Assembly (NCBI GenBank): GCA_021527695.1
Contig: JAKFAO010000006.1
Location: 1,178,001 to 1,242,000 of the forward strand
Reading direction: 5' to 3'
DNA from: Naematelia aurantialba
Lineage: Eukaryota; Basidiomycota; Tremellomycetes; Tremellales; Naemateliaceae
DNA: 64,000 nt
The notes under the pieces were generated by a model that was given only the letters and a program-made list of their open reading frames with translations, ran no database searches and was not told the origin of the DNA. The position numbers and the translations under genes are program-made. Of the stretch, positions 24,501 through 35,811 are shown piece by piece (within the stretch, counting starts at the first letter, position 1; each line of letters starts with the position of its first letter).

Positions 24501-27347
24501 GGGGCTCGGAGAGGATCGCGCAAGTGCTGTATTCGTGCAAGACAACCGGATGACCGAAGTGTAGTCGACAGTCGCCTCAGCGGCGAGACGATTTCAGTGC
24601 CCAAGTTGAATTGGTCTCGCCCTGTCCACCGAGCGCCCTGCAGACCACGTCGTCGTACGTCGATCGCGAGTAGTGGTGCAACACGTCGTTGGGCGGCTGG
24701 AGTAAGGCGAACACCAATGCGCGAGAAGAAAAGACGGACGATAGGCGGTGACACCGATGCGTATAGAGTGAGGATGAAGTGGTCAAAACGGACGAAAGGA
24801 CGATGAATACAAAGTGCCACAAACCCGAGTTGCCTCCCATTCGTCGCTCTCTGGCGCCAACGCGGAGAAAAGCCAACAGTCCCAAATAGCTGAAATCAAG
24901 TGGCAGATTGCTAAGTAAATGTAGCCACAGCCTGCAGGAAACTCATGCTCACTTGCAGAGCAGGACAAGAGTGCTCCATGTGTATATGTAACGGACTAGA
25001 CGTCTGCGTCTGTCATCCCCCTCAGCAGAGAAGAGGGAATACGTCTGTCTCTGCCCTAGTCCCTAATCATGACTAGGAGCACGATTATCTGACGCTTTGC
25101 TTGCGGATATCATGTGCTCCTCAATGCATGGCGAGCAAGATGGTGGCGAATACGCTCTATATTCACTCAAACGAACAGACAAATGCATACGAGGCCTGTA
25201 TGCCCCTCTTCGACCCGTCCCCCCACGGCATTTCGCAGAAGAGACAGGAGATACGTGAGCTCCGCATTGTCGTTGAACCGATAAAGCGGTGGTCCTTCTC
25301 TCTACAACATAGCACGCGAAAGACTGCCGAGAAGAGAGTCGCAGATTCACGGAATAGAAGAGAGTTGGAGGAAATCAATAGGCGACGAGCAGGTCGTATT
25401 GGGCACAAAGGCGGAAGCAAAATTTTACGGACTTTTGGCGTGTGGCGGCAAGATATGGCAGTGGCAAGAACAGGCTCAAGTTACATTATTGGCGACAGAC
25501 ACTACTATTGCACCGAGGGAGGACAACATGTGCAGGCCCTTGATGGGGAAAGGTGACAATACAAGCCGATACACCGGAGCACAATCAAGTCACTTGGTTG
25601 TTTTGAAACCGTAACAGTCTGTGTTAGAGGTAATGGGAATAGGACTGTGAGTACGTTGGTCGCGCAAAAGCTGGGAGTGAACCGTGTTCTGAGAAGCACG
25701 CCTGAACCCACTCAGCGAAGAATGCAGGCGAATACTGACGCATACGTCGTCCGCCCTCGCTTCGCACCAGTCTTCTTCGTCTGCGCCACTCTCACGACTG
25801 TCATCGCCTTCGACCCCATCTTGTGTTCCGAGTTGATCCTTTGTATCGCTTTGATCGGTAATATCTGTGCTGAGCTCACTGGAAACATGGCTCATCCATG
25901 AAACGCCAACGGAAGTGCAGGGGATGTTGGAATATTTCGGCTGGATGCAAGAGTAATCCGGCGGTGATCTGGACCAGCCCAGGGGCAGGAATGCGCTACG
26001 AGCCGGTGATGCCACTGTCATGCACTGCGGGTTCGCCTCGGGTAATGTCCAAGCGTCTTGAGTGTAAGTCCATCTTGACGGCCAATCGTTTCGATACACT
26101 GCAAAAGAGGCCGGAGAAGGCGGCCTGCACCACGCTCTTCAGGTGGCTGTGGTACCGGGTTCCTCGCTACTCACGGAGCTGAATCTGAATACCGCCAGTC
26201 AGACCATACGTCCTGACAACCGAGTAGACTTTTGGCTTGTCTGGCACTCCATTGCGACCAGATGTGAAGCTGGCTCAATGGCATTTTCGGTGTTCTATTG
26301 CCTCTGCTCTCAGGTACAGAATCGAAGGGTGATGGTAGATGCCGCCAGTCAGTAATTAGAACGTCAGCTGCGATAGGCTGAATGATTGCGAATAGACCAG
26401 ACAGGCGGAAACCACTTGTAGGACAGTATGGTGGAATCAGGGCAAGTGCCTTTACAGTCATCAGGACACGTAGCGTTCATAGACCAAGACTCACAGCCGC
26501 AGTATGAGGCTCTCCCTGCAACATGCGGTATCTCAGAGCCTCTATTGTCCATCGCAATCCGCATTGACTACTGCAGAACTCCCGATCAGCGAGAAACTAC
26601 TGTACTGGCTGGAGAGTGACTGACGATCGCGATGCAAATTGGTCAGATGCCATCCCAAGCGCCCATGCTACGCGCTGCGTGATGCTCACCAATTGCTCGT
26701 CCGAATCGAGAGCAGCTCCTGTGGTGGCAAGCCACAGGTCATGCTAGAATTGTCAGCGAAGGAGCTTACATGGAGAGTGTGTACGGCGTTGGGGTCACAC
26801 CTTATATATATGCACTCGAGGATCAATAGGCACTGGTGAGCAGAACGAGCAAGCATCGTGAACCTCGCCACGGTCCTCGCAGAGTCTCGGCTCGTGGCTG
26901 TAGATGCAAACCATTAATGGGGTTGTGTGAACAGGGGATAGGAAGTCTCAGCGCACTAGTTGAAGAACTGCCCGTGCATGGGAGGAAAGATGACCAGGTA
27001 CGGACCGTAGGCAGTAAGTCGGAGTATCAGACGATCAGTACCAGTATCGATCAGGCGGATTGACCCAAGACAGGAATGAGAGGTACAAACGGGGGGCCAA
27101 GGCAATAGAGTAGCGGACTGGCTGGAGGGAAGGGAGGAAGAAAGTGTCGAGGGGGGGAGAAAGGCGAGAGGGAAAGAAAGAAATATTGTCGCAGTCGTAC
27201 GCAGAGGAAATCTGCGAGCAGGTCGGATGATGGAATCTCTGCCTCGTTTCTCTATGTATACAAGCATACATCTAGTGTGACATGTATTGACTCATACTTG
27301 CCGTCGACGTCAGCTAAGACCGCCTGATAGGAGGGGCTGCATCAGAC
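24501..27347. other. Gene-poor stretch of 2.8 kb; no confident gene
   Basis: This is one of the two longest stretches without a recognisable gene. The left 400 bp is likely RCO1 promoter and leader. Open frames of 60-170 codons occur on both strands, but none resembles a known family. The longest is on the minus strand (25590-26099); it reads Trp/Ser-rich sequence, then an acidic patch (DGVEGDDSRESGADEEDW). A second minus frame (26364-26564) is Cys-rich (YCGCESWSMNATCPDDCKGT). A TATATATA on 26804-26811 would fit a minus-strand promoter. An orphan minus-strand gene with several introns, or a non-coding RNA, is possible, but I cannot build a convincing model. The right end shows purine tracts at 27125-27180. 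Confidence 0.35.
25590..26099 (-). CDS. Possible orphan open frame, weak
   Basis: A 169-codon frame inside the gene-poor stretch; it does not begin with a confirmed ATG context and has no recognised domain. The middle is acidic, with several Asp/Glu-Ser repeats. It could be an exon of a fast-evolving gene transcribed leftward from the TATA-like site near 26804, or chance. No neighbour suggests a function. Confidence 0.15.
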   Translation of the reverse strand: MYRNDWPSRWTYTQDAWTLPEANPQCMTVASPARSAFLPLGWSRSPPDYSCIQPKYSNIPCTSVGVSWMSHVSSELSTDITDQSDTKDQLGTQDGVEGDDSRESGADEEDWCEARADDVCVSIRLHSSLSGFRRASQNTVHSQLLRDQRTHSPIPITSNTDCYGFKTTK

Positions 27348-28315
27348 TCACTCTCGCTTCCTCTCCTCCTGCGCCTTCTTCTCCAGTCTCGCTTCGAGTT
27401 TCGCAAACTCGTCCAACGCAATGACCTCCTCCTCATCAAGCACCTGACATCCGTAAGTAACAAAGAACATAATACTCAATTGCACAAGCTTACCTGCTCC
27501 ACCCCCTTGACTTCTGGCACGTAGTGCATCAACATTCGCTCTATGCCATTTTTGAGCGTCACGCTGCTCGAGCTGCAACCTCTGCAGCTTCCTTTTAGCT
27601 TGAGTTTGACCATCCCGATATCCTCCTCGAATCCCCTAAACTCGATATCTCCTCCATCCTCCTGAATCGCAGGTCGAACCCTCGTCTCCAACAGCTCCTT
27701 GATCATGCCCACGATCTCCGAGTCAGTATCCAAGATCCGTGTATCCTCAGGACCATTGTCCGCTTGTCCTTCCTTGAACAGCGGGGCGCCAGATGAGAAG
27801 TGTTCCATCAGCACTGCAAAGATTTCGGGCTTGAGTATCGACCACGCATACGACTCGTCCTTTGAGCAAGTGACGAAATCGGGTCCGAAGAAGACGCCAG
27901 TGAGCCCATCGATGGTGAGTAGACGTGTGGCAAGTGGAGATGGGAGTGCTGCACGAAGGTCAAGGAACTCGTGAGTTGCGCCATTGGTCACGGGGACCCC
28001 TGGAATGAATTTGAGGGATGCTTCATTTGGCGTGGTTTCTGTCTGAATGAACATCGACCGTTCTGGCGAAGAAAATCAGTCAACACGCTCTAACTATCGG
28101 CAGATCAACTCACGTTGTTGACGGAGAGCATTGGGGAGAGGCGGGACAGAGCGATGCAGTGCTGATGGGTGCGGCGATGTCAGCCTGGCAGTGTAGCGAG
28201 GACTGGCGGCAAATGGTGTGGGTCTCGAGGTAGAGATCAGTCGGGCTCGTACAGTCCTTGCTACTGGAGTAGCGGCACGTGGGAGACGTGATGAGGATGC
28301 GATTGCCGAGTGCAT
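27348..28315 (-). CDS. NFU1: Mitochondrial Fe-S cluster scaffold NFU1
   Basis: NFU1 delivers 4Fe-4S clusters to lipoate synthase and respiratory complexes in the matrix. Exon 1 starts at ATG 28313-28315 and encodes an Arg/Ser/Thr-rich presequence (AIASSSRLPRAATPVARTVR). Exon 2 holds the Nfu N-terminal domain (SMFIQTETTPNEASLKFIPG, LLTIDGLTGVFFGPDFVTCS). The C-terminal NifU-like domain follows: RVRPAIQEDGGDIEFRGFEE, KLKGSCRGCSSSSVTLKNGI. The CxxC of CRGC is the cluster ligand pair. Exon 3, after an intron near 27431-27492, adds a charged coiled helix LDEFAKLEARLEKKAQEERK and stops at 27348-27350. Length about 280 aa fits. The gene is divergent from the PEX11 gene with 286 bp between starts. 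Confidence 0.95.
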
Positions 28316-28601
28316 GGCTGTGCGGGTGGATTTATGTTGTTGAAAGTTGAAAGTTGAGTAGTCAGCAGAGAATTATGAGTGGATGATCATCGTTGGGCGG
28401 AGAGACCGAAGATGTCCGAAGGCTGTGGCAACTAGTTTCCCACGGTGGTCTCTGGTAGCTTCTCCGGTAACAAGCAGTAAGCGACGACACCTTTGAACCC
28501 AGCGTTCAGCACCATGATATCTCGACTACCCACCCACAAGAGACTCGCCTGGCTTGGCCGCTGTATGTAGCAATACCCAGCTTGGTACTCACTTGAGCGA
28601 T
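28316..28601. promoter_or_regulatory. Divergent promoter NFU1 / PEX11-family gene
   Basis: A 286 bp shared intergenic region. No TATA box or obvious palindrome is visible. The two genes may share regulatory input, but that is inference from spacing only. Confidence 0.35.
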
Positions 28602-29662
28602 ATGTCCAAGCCTTTGTCGCCTTTTCAATCGCCACAAGCTCTCATCGCTCGTTTGACGAAACTTACCTCGACCATCCCGGGCCTCGATGCGTCGCTCATG
28701 CTGGCGCAGTATTCCTCGCCGATCATCGTTGCCCTTTTGCTTCGACTTGCCAGACTACGAGCTGCTCATCCACGAGTTCGAATGTCGTTCTCAAAAGCAG
28801 GAACAGCGAGTCTTAAGGTTGATGCTGGATTTGGACTGGCCAAACTTGCAGAGGGCTGGGGTCGGGCGGCTGGAAGTATCGGTGATGCGCGGGTGATCAT
28901 GCGAGCGTTCGGTAAGGAGCAATGACAGCGTTGTTGCAACCGTTTCTAATGGTGTTAGGTCTCCTTCCAATAGTGCAATGGTTGTTTGCCCTGCACCCGA
29001 AACCGCTCGACGCGCTCCGCCGGCTACTCACTCCGTCTACGCCCGCATCTGCCCTTGCCTCTCCAAAAACGCTACCCACTTTGCAGATTCTCACTCTGCT
29101 GTGTTACTATCCTCTTGAACACCTCTCATGGCTGGCTAGTAAGGGCGTCATTCCGCTCACACCTCAAGGCGCTGGACTGGCTTCACTCTGGAGCGTCAGG
29201 TTCTGGGCGTAAGTGGAGCTTGTCAGCTGGAGACAAAAACTCATACAAACAGGGCATATGTTGTTCTGGAGATTTCCCAGCTGCGGCAGAGATATTTGTC
29301 TCTTGAGAAACGTACAAAGGCACTGCGATCGACAAGATCAGTGGTGTCAGTGACCGAAGCAGAGGGATACGAGTTGCAGGAAAACTCTGCCACAGAGACC
29401 TCGGCTTCCACGACAGCGACCACGGCCGAAACGGCGATGGCACTACAGAGAGACTGGAAGGCGTGGAAGACAGCCGTCCTCGTGAATGGGTGAGCTTGTT
29501 TTGGTTATTCTTAGAGGTTAACATTACAGGGGTTATGCTCCTCTCACCATCCACTGGTCGACTCCCGGCGGACTGTGGGCGAATCCACTGCTTACCAGCA
29601 TCTTTGGAACGATGGCAGCGATAGGACAGTTAATGAATGAGTGGAGGAAGGGAGACCAATGA
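28602..29662 (+). CDS. Peroxisomal biogenesis factor 11 family protein (PEX11C/gamma-like)
   Basis: PEX11 proteins shape and divide peroxisome membranes. Start at ATG 28602 (MSKPLSPFQSPQALIARLTK). Key segments are GLDASLMLAQYSSPIIVALL, SFSKAGTASLKVDAGFGLAK and SIGDARVIMRAFG, spliced to LLPIVQWLFAL. They are followed by TLQILTLLCYYPLEHLSWLA, SLWSVRFWA spliced to AYVVLEISQLRQRYLSLEKR, and a final exon starting GYAPLTIHWSTPGGLWANPL that ends NEWRKGDQ (TGA 29660-29662). The 'GDARxxxRxFGLLP' and 'YYPLEHxxWL' motifs are typical of the PEX11C/gamma branch. Two or three amphipathic or membrane helices are visible and there is no signal peptide. Four exons. A Ser/Thr-rich insertion (NSATETSASTTATTAETAMA) lies before the last membrane segment. 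Confidence 0.82.
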
Positions 29663-30208
29663 TTTGGTAGAGGGCAAGAGGAATAAAACGTGTGTGAGTG
29701 CGTCGTATGGATGTGCAGGCAGTTTGTTCAGACCGAGGATGCATATCTTGACAGCCCCTTTACTCTCTCGCAGTGCAATTGGCAAACGGAAGTCTAAAGG
29801 AAGCCCAATAGATTCGAGCGCTACAGTAGAGGCATTGCAAGAGGCGAGTGGCGACTGCTCTTGCCCGGACGATATCGTGCCCGCCTGTCTTGTCCGATGA
29901 CCATCGAGGCGACCAAGAGCAGGGGTGATTTCTGACACACCTCGGAGCCTTGGCCCGAAGGCAACGAGATGGCAGCTAAAACTCTGCTGCTGCCCGTCAT
30001 TCTCGGCGGACTGATAACGATCGCGACTCTCCTTTCATGCAACAATGGTAAAGGAGCGATCATCAAGTAGGGCTTGCTCCGCCCGGCTGTCTTCGTATAT
30101 AATGTACTGCTTGTTGGACACTTGTCCAGGTCTTGTCGTACTGAATCAGATACTACCATACACTGACATACAATATCATCTTCATAACTTCCAGTACTCG
30201 CATCCAAG
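29663..30208. promoter_or_regulatory. Intergenic upstream of MFS transporter
   Basis: A 546 bp tandem gap. Open frames on either strand are short and unlike known proteins. It should contain the 3' end of the PEX11 transcript and the transporter promoter. Nothing else stands out. Confidence 0.35.
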
Positions 30209-33115
30209 ATGGACAGCTCACTTGTTCCGCCTTTGCTCACCCAGGAGGAGAAGATCCTTGAATTCACTTCCCCAGCCTCTTCGGACTCAATCAACGGCAC
30301 TCTTGGTACTAGTCGTTTTAAGCCTTCTTCATAATGCGCTGATCGTCAGATGTCGACCTGAGGTCGCATGGAATGTTCAAGCTTTACGGGATCTGGGCGA
30401 TCGCGTTTCTCTCCAACTTTTTCTCTGGGTTTGTCAATGCCATGTTGACATCTGTTGACATTTGGCCCAGATATGGTGTGGCCTCGTTGGTCGCTATCAA
30501 GTGGGTTTTTATTGGCTGATTTATCTTCTGGCTAATCCTTTCACGTAGTGCCATGTCACAGTACCAAAACTTTTGTGAGTTTGTTTGTTGAAAATCGGAA
30601 CTTGTATGTTGACGTAACGCTAGTCGACTTTGGCGGCCTCGGTGTAAGTGTCGGGAGTTCTGAAGCTGATCTAGTGTCGAATAGGTATCTACAGGGGTGA
30701 GGAACCTTATAAACCCCCGCTGCTCTTTTGCTCATCAGGGTAGCTGGTGTTCTCTCTGTGGCCGATAGCAGCATGTGCGACTTTCTGGCTTGGACCAATC
30801 CTGGTATTGTTGTTTGTGATATGACATTCGTACATGTCGCTAAAACAAAGTGCAGTCCGACCGCTTCGGGCGTCGTGGGGGCATGCTTACTTGTGAATCG
30901 TCGCCTTCGATGTAACAGAGGATGAGTCTGACTGCCTGTAGGCTCTTTGATCTTCATCCTTGGTACCGTGCTCTTGGCGTGCGCCAAGGACGTGGCGATG
31001 CTCCTTTGTGGGCGATTCTTCGTGGGAGCTGCTGTGGGCATGCTACAGCCAGGTATGCCTGGCCCTGCGAGTACAGTACTCTCCAAGTGGCTGATCATCT
31101 GCTCAGCTGTTGGTCCTTACCTGACTGAACTTTCGCCACCCAAAATCAGGGGGATCGTAGGCGGTGAGCCAAATTCTGCACCTGGCAATCCGTTTGCCAG
31201 TTCTGACCTCCTTTTAGGACTGTCTAACGTGTGAGTGCTGGTCGGTCTAAATCTATCCAAGGCTTGTTTTCCAGAGCGCACTAAATTCCAACTAATGGGT
31301 AACAGAAGTTGGAGTAAGTCACATTCATAACGGAGAAAGTTGAGGGGAAGCTAATCCGGGACAGTATCGGGAAACATTCTCGCCACTGGCATATGTATCT
31401 GTACTTTGCAAGTAAGCAAAACCTCGGTCGTAGTAGCACAGTCTGACACCTCCCAGATCGGCAGTACCTGGGCCTGGCGTGCCCCGTGGACCATGTACGT
31501 GCTGCAGGTGCTCCTTGCACAGTTTCCAGGCTGATCGGTTCATCTTAGACAGCTTTTGGCTCCGTGAGCACATCTTGATATCGAGTCACGAATAATCCTA
31601 CTGATCTTCTCAGAGCTATCCTGGCGCTCTCATGCATGTTTTTACCAGAATCACCGCGGTGGTAAGTGACCTACTCTGGAATGATCTCCGATCCTGACCG
31701 TACTGACTGCTGGCCCGTGCGCTTCGAGTTCTGACATAGCGCAGGCTATATGCAAATGGTCGACCTGACGAAGCTGAAAAGGTCCTGATTGACTTGCACG
31801 GTAACGGACAAATGACGGATTTTGTCAAGATGGAGATTGAACAACTGAAAAGGTCTCTCGTAACAGTGCCCAAAAGATGGGATTATAAAGTTCTAGTCAA
31901 GAACAGGGCAGCGCGATATCGTACAATGTTAGGTCGGTCGCTTTCCCCTGAAACCAGTGTGGGTTTTAATTTAGGGTGGCAGCTATCATGATGGGGATCT
32001 TCGGACAGCTGAGTGGATCGGGGTTGTGAGTTGTGCTTACCACCGTAACTCGGAGCTCACGTCTCTAGTACATTCTTTGTAAGCCGAACGGTTACCAGCA
32101 CTCACATGCTGACGACCGTTAAAGCTACCATATTTGTATCGCCAAGGTCAGTGTGCCTTCGCCCCCGCGAAGATAAGGGGTCAACTGACCATTCAGTTGG
32201 CGTGACCGGAGTTCGACCCCAGCTGCTGATGACGCAAGTCCTCCTACAAGGTGTCCTCTGGGCTGATAGTTTTGCAGTCTCGCTGCGTCCCTGGTATCAC
32301 TCTTTGGAGCAGTCGTCGGCTCTTGGCAGACAGACAGACTGGGACGCCGAAAAGCTCTAGTATCAGGCACATTTGCATGTGCCGTCACACTTGCCTGTGC
32401 CATGGGGTGCAGCGCCGCCAGTGGCGTGAAGACCGATGGCGAAGCCGCCACCAACCAGGCCGCTTCAAAGGCTGCTATCGCCTTCATCATCATCTTCGGG
32501 GGGGTCTACGCATGGTGCTACCAGCCTTTGCTGGGGCTGTACCCTACCGAATGTCTAGCAATGGATCAACGGTCAACCGGAATGGGGTGCATGGTATTGG
32601 CCCTCAATACATGTTGTGAGTGTGGACGGACGAGCTCGGGTCCATGACTGATCAGCTATAAGCATTCATCAATCAGTTTGCTATTCCAGTCGGTGAGTGG
32701 ATACAACGGGGACCAATTTTTGACTAACACTTTGCTAGCCATCAAGAAGATAGGCTGGTGTGAGTATTTGGCATCTCGTTCTATCTGCACACCAGAGAGG
32801 AAATCGGAGGCTGAGAGTGACAGGGACGTATCTGCCTTATATCTGCTGGGACGTCTTCGAGACTGCAGCCTGGTACTTTCTCGCCGTCGAGACCAAGAAT
32901 CGTACTTGTGAGTGCACTTGAACCCTTTGCTTGAGGCTACTCACGTAAGCAGTGGAAGAGATTGACACTGTGAGCTTGCAATGAAAGACCTTTTGCCATG
33001 CTCATCCCCCTAGGTATTCTGCGCTGCGAATCCAGTAAAGGCGTCGAAGTCCGCTTCGGCCCCATGGGCGCCTCTTCCGGAGGGCGTCACCGACGAGGAT
33101 TTGCATGTTGTATGA
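30209..33115 (+). CDS. MFS sugar/hexose-type transporter with about 26 introns
   Basis: A 12-TM sugar porter. Splicing about 27 exons from ATG 30209 (MDSSLVPPLLTQEEKILEFT) to TGA 33113-33115 gives a full family protein. TM1 is GIWAIAFLSNFFSGYGVASL, then INAMSQYQNFFDFGGLGVST, the loop SDRFGRR, SLIFILGTVLLACAKDVAML, GRFFVGAAVGMLQPAVGPYL, TELSPPKIRG, IGSTWAWRAPW, FLPESPRWLYANGRPDEAEK, then MMGIFGQLSGSGFTFFLPYL, TDRLGRRKALVSGTFACAVT, PTECLAMDQRSTGMG, FINQFAIPVAIKKIGWWTYL and FLAVETKNRTLEEID. The tail is KASKSASAPWAPLPEGVTDE. Four internal exons are only 8-12 nt. The usual GYD of TM1 is GYG, and the TM2 half is divergent (VFSLWPIAACATFWLGPIL). Substrate is unknown; the lactose/hexose permease branch of basidiomycetes fits best. 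Read as intact, not a pseudogene. Confidence 0.82.
31306..31313 (+). other. 8-nt micro-exon of the MFS transporter
   Basis: Flanked by ...GGGTAACAG and GTAAGTCAC. With this exon the frame runs GLSNV-SWI-SGNILATG, matching the expected family loop; without it the frame is lost. Three further tiny exons of the gene are at 30685-30696 (12 nt), 31553-31563 (11 nt) and 32069-32078 (10 nt). Confidence 0.65.
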
Positions 33116-33624
33116 TGTAGACCCAAGGAATCTTGTAACCTCTCTCCCCTGAAGCTCAGCTTGCTTGCGTTCATGTACGGAATGTGGCCGTCAAACAAAC
33201 CAAGTTAACCACCGTCCGAGTTGCCACTTGCGCCACTCGAGTGCCACCTGAAACGAGTCAAATCTCCGCCACCACCCTCGAGAGCTCTTTTCCAACAACG
33301 ACGATCTCCGCATTGTCCTCTTTTCTCTTCATTCTAATTTTCTTCTACTCGTCTTTGCATTCCTCCTCTTGGGATACACTTGAGCTGCGAGCTTGCCTGG
33401 TCACTGGGTTGACCCCCACGAGTGTCAGACGTGCCGTTCGCTGCTTGCCATAGATGCTGAAGTACATTTGAGTAAGTCTGTGGTGCTTGGAGCAGTATGA
33501 CGAGGGCACGGTGAAGGATTGCAGATGATGGATGGGGTTTGCGTGTCTTACTAGCAACTGCTGACTATGCAAAATCAGTTGACTTGTCGCTTGGAACCTT
33601 GTCTCTTCCTAACTTTCGTTTTCC
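33116..33624. promoter_or_regulatory. Intergenic upstream of the unrecognised Cys-cluster gene
   Basis: A 509 bp tandem gap with a pyrimidine-rich patch (CTCTTTTCTCTTCATTCTAA near 33317). Open frames here are Ser/Thr-rich shadows. No gene supported. Confidence 0.35.
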
Positions 33625-35318
33625 ATGAGCACCGCCGCCGCCCACTTGTCCGCTGGCGGCGGGGCTGCAGCTGGCCGTGATCCCGACGCTTACGACCGCG
33701 ACGCCGACGACTATGGTCCTCTCTCTGGCGGGAAGAAGCGCAAGGTGCCGCAATTTCCTCATCCGACTGGACGTAACGAGGACGTCGAGGGCAGAGGGCA
33801 TGGCGAGTGGGTGCGGCATGACCCAAATGCCGTTCCAACTTTTCCCATCAACCACCGCTTTTCGCGATCAAGGGCGGCTCGGGCGGCGTCGTTTCGCAAA
33901 GCGTTGTTTCTGCGACGAAAAGCCGCGCTGATCACGCTATATCTTGATGCACAGAGCGCGGTGCTCGCTGGGACGCCTACACTGGGGGGCAGCAAGCTGG
34001 CCCTCCCCGACGTTCCCGCCTTTGAGAAGCTGATTCCGTCGCTGGAGCAGCTGGGACTGGGCGACTGGGAGCCGGACAAACCTGGTTGGAGAAACAATTG
34101 GGAGGAGCAGAAGCAGGCTGTTCGTCCGTTGGAGCGGTGGCGGACTGGTTATGACCTGCGGAGGCGGGTGCGAGCGGGACGCCAGCAGATCCAGCGTGGA
34201 GGTTGGGCGCCAGAGGGCTCATTTGAATTCGAGATGAGCAACCAAGGTGAGCCATGGATCCCAAACTCCCCCAGCAGCAGCTAACAGGCGCTCAGCTTCG
34301 ACGCTCATGAGATCTCGATCCAAAGAGCAGGCAGCACTACAGCGGCTCGTGGTACATCTCCGAGCCGTTATCCTTTCCTCCAACAAACCTCCAGCAGCAG
34401 TGACCTCCACCGCTCCACCCATTTCCAGCAACTCCTCGACCTCGGCGAAACGCACTGCCGACAAAGCCTCGACGGTCATTCCAACGTCTAGGCCGATCCC
34501 GCCGAAGATCGAGCCTGTTGAACCCAAGCAGGCGGAGTCGATGGTGCAGACTGCGTCGACGGATTCCAAGGACGGCAAGAATGCTTCGACGATGAATGGC
34601 AAGAAGAAGTCAAAGAAGAAGAAGAGGAGCGTGCTGGCGAACCAGAGCAACCCTCATCATGTTGACAACTGTGAGTATCAGATCGCCTTTGGCCTGTGCT
34701 GATGTTGCAGATCGTCCAACGCGCACAGCCTCGCCTCAGGGCGATCCATTCGAGCCATACCCCCACCACGAAACCCTGGTCTTCCCTCCACCGATGCGCC
34801 TCCTTGCCGTCCGACCGCGCGGGAAGACGGCGACACCTTCCGGTCAGCCTGAAACTCCAAGGATCGTACGAGCCGCGGAAGACGACTTTGTCTGCTGGTT
34901 CTGCGAGTACGAGCTGTTTTTTGGTTCTGAGCTTGCGCGACGGCGTGCTGTACGACGTATGAAGGCGGAAACGAGGCGCAAGGAAAGCATAAGGGCTAAA
35001 GCGAAGCATGTTGCAGAAGGCAAGGGCAGATTGCGAGACTCAGACGACGACTATGACGATGACGATGATGAAGACGGGTGCCAAGATGACGATGGCCATG
35101 GCCGGTGTTCGTATGTATTTCTGCACGTTAACGGCCGAGTTGTGTTGATGATGTACAGATGTGGCAGAGCCATCAAGGGCGCACATGCAACGGAGCACGA
35201 CAAAGTACCACCAGATCGAGAGAAGATAACCGACCCGCCGCCGTTGTCTTCCTCAACTACGCCGGTCCCACAGCTAGCCGATGCCCACGAATCGGTAGGT
35301 GAAGAAGAGCTGGATTGA
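33625..35318 (+). CDS. Conserved-looking hypothetical protein with Cys cluster; function unknown
   Basis: I do not recognise this family. Four exons from ATG 33625 (MSTAAAHLSAGGGAAAGRDP) to TGA 35316-35318, about 510 aa. Exon 1 has a charged, Arg-rich first third: FSRSRAARAASFRKALFLRR, then a leucine-rich helix (AFEKLIPSLEQLGLGDWEPD) and many Trp residues. Exon 2 holds a Ser/Thr-rich linker and a strong basic run (GKKKSKKKKRSV) like a nuclear or nucleolar signal. Exon 3 has VFPPPMRLLAVRPRG and then DDFVCWFCEYELFFGSELAR, a helix of Arg/Lys and an acidic run (DDDYDDDDDEDG). The last splice joins GRCS to CGRAIKGAHA. The CxxC pair plus the later CxC suggest a zinc site with a long insertion. A nuclear role is plausible from the basic and acidic tracts only. 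Confidence 0.7.
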
Positions 35319-35811
35319 TATCATTGCGCCACAACACGAAACACTACGGCATACCATCGCTTAGCCATGCCGACGACTACGATATACCCCCGATTAGTCT
35401 TGCCTAACACGATATGATAACGTTGACTACCTTCTACGACCAGTATACCATCGACCCGCGAGCCCAGAATTCACGATCACTGCATAAATGCCTCTAGGCT
35501 GTTCCCCAAGCTACCTCGGTACTCATAGACCACATGTCTCTCACGATAGAAATAGCATGCCTCTTTACCCTCTTCCTTCTGTTCTCCAGTTTCGTCCTCG
35601 ATAGATCGCGCGTAGCTTGATGCTACGCACCATATGCATTCATGACCACCTCACTTCCAGGGGCGACTGACATGTGCAGATAGGTAAAGCAACAGCAGAT
35701 GCATGCACACGGTGTATCTTTGTCAACCTAGGCATAGACACCACACAAAACATTAATCCAGAAAGGGTCTTCTGATCTCGCCACGCGCTCGTATGCCGTC
35801 CCTACGCCGAC
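35319..35811. other. Convergent 3' region, Cys-cluster gene / ZWF1
   Basis: A 493 bp gap between converging genes with no open frame of note. Probably 3' UTRs of both. Confidence 0.35.

Noticed and set aside
24577..24885. Minus-strand frame of 102 codons upstream of RCO1
   Set aside because: Probably RCO1 leader sequence; no domain and out of frame with RCO1.
30209..33115. Transporter as a pseudogene full of stops
   Set aside because: Stops in the raw frames disappear when all short introns with GT-AG ends are removed; the spliced protein keeps every sugar-porter loop motif.
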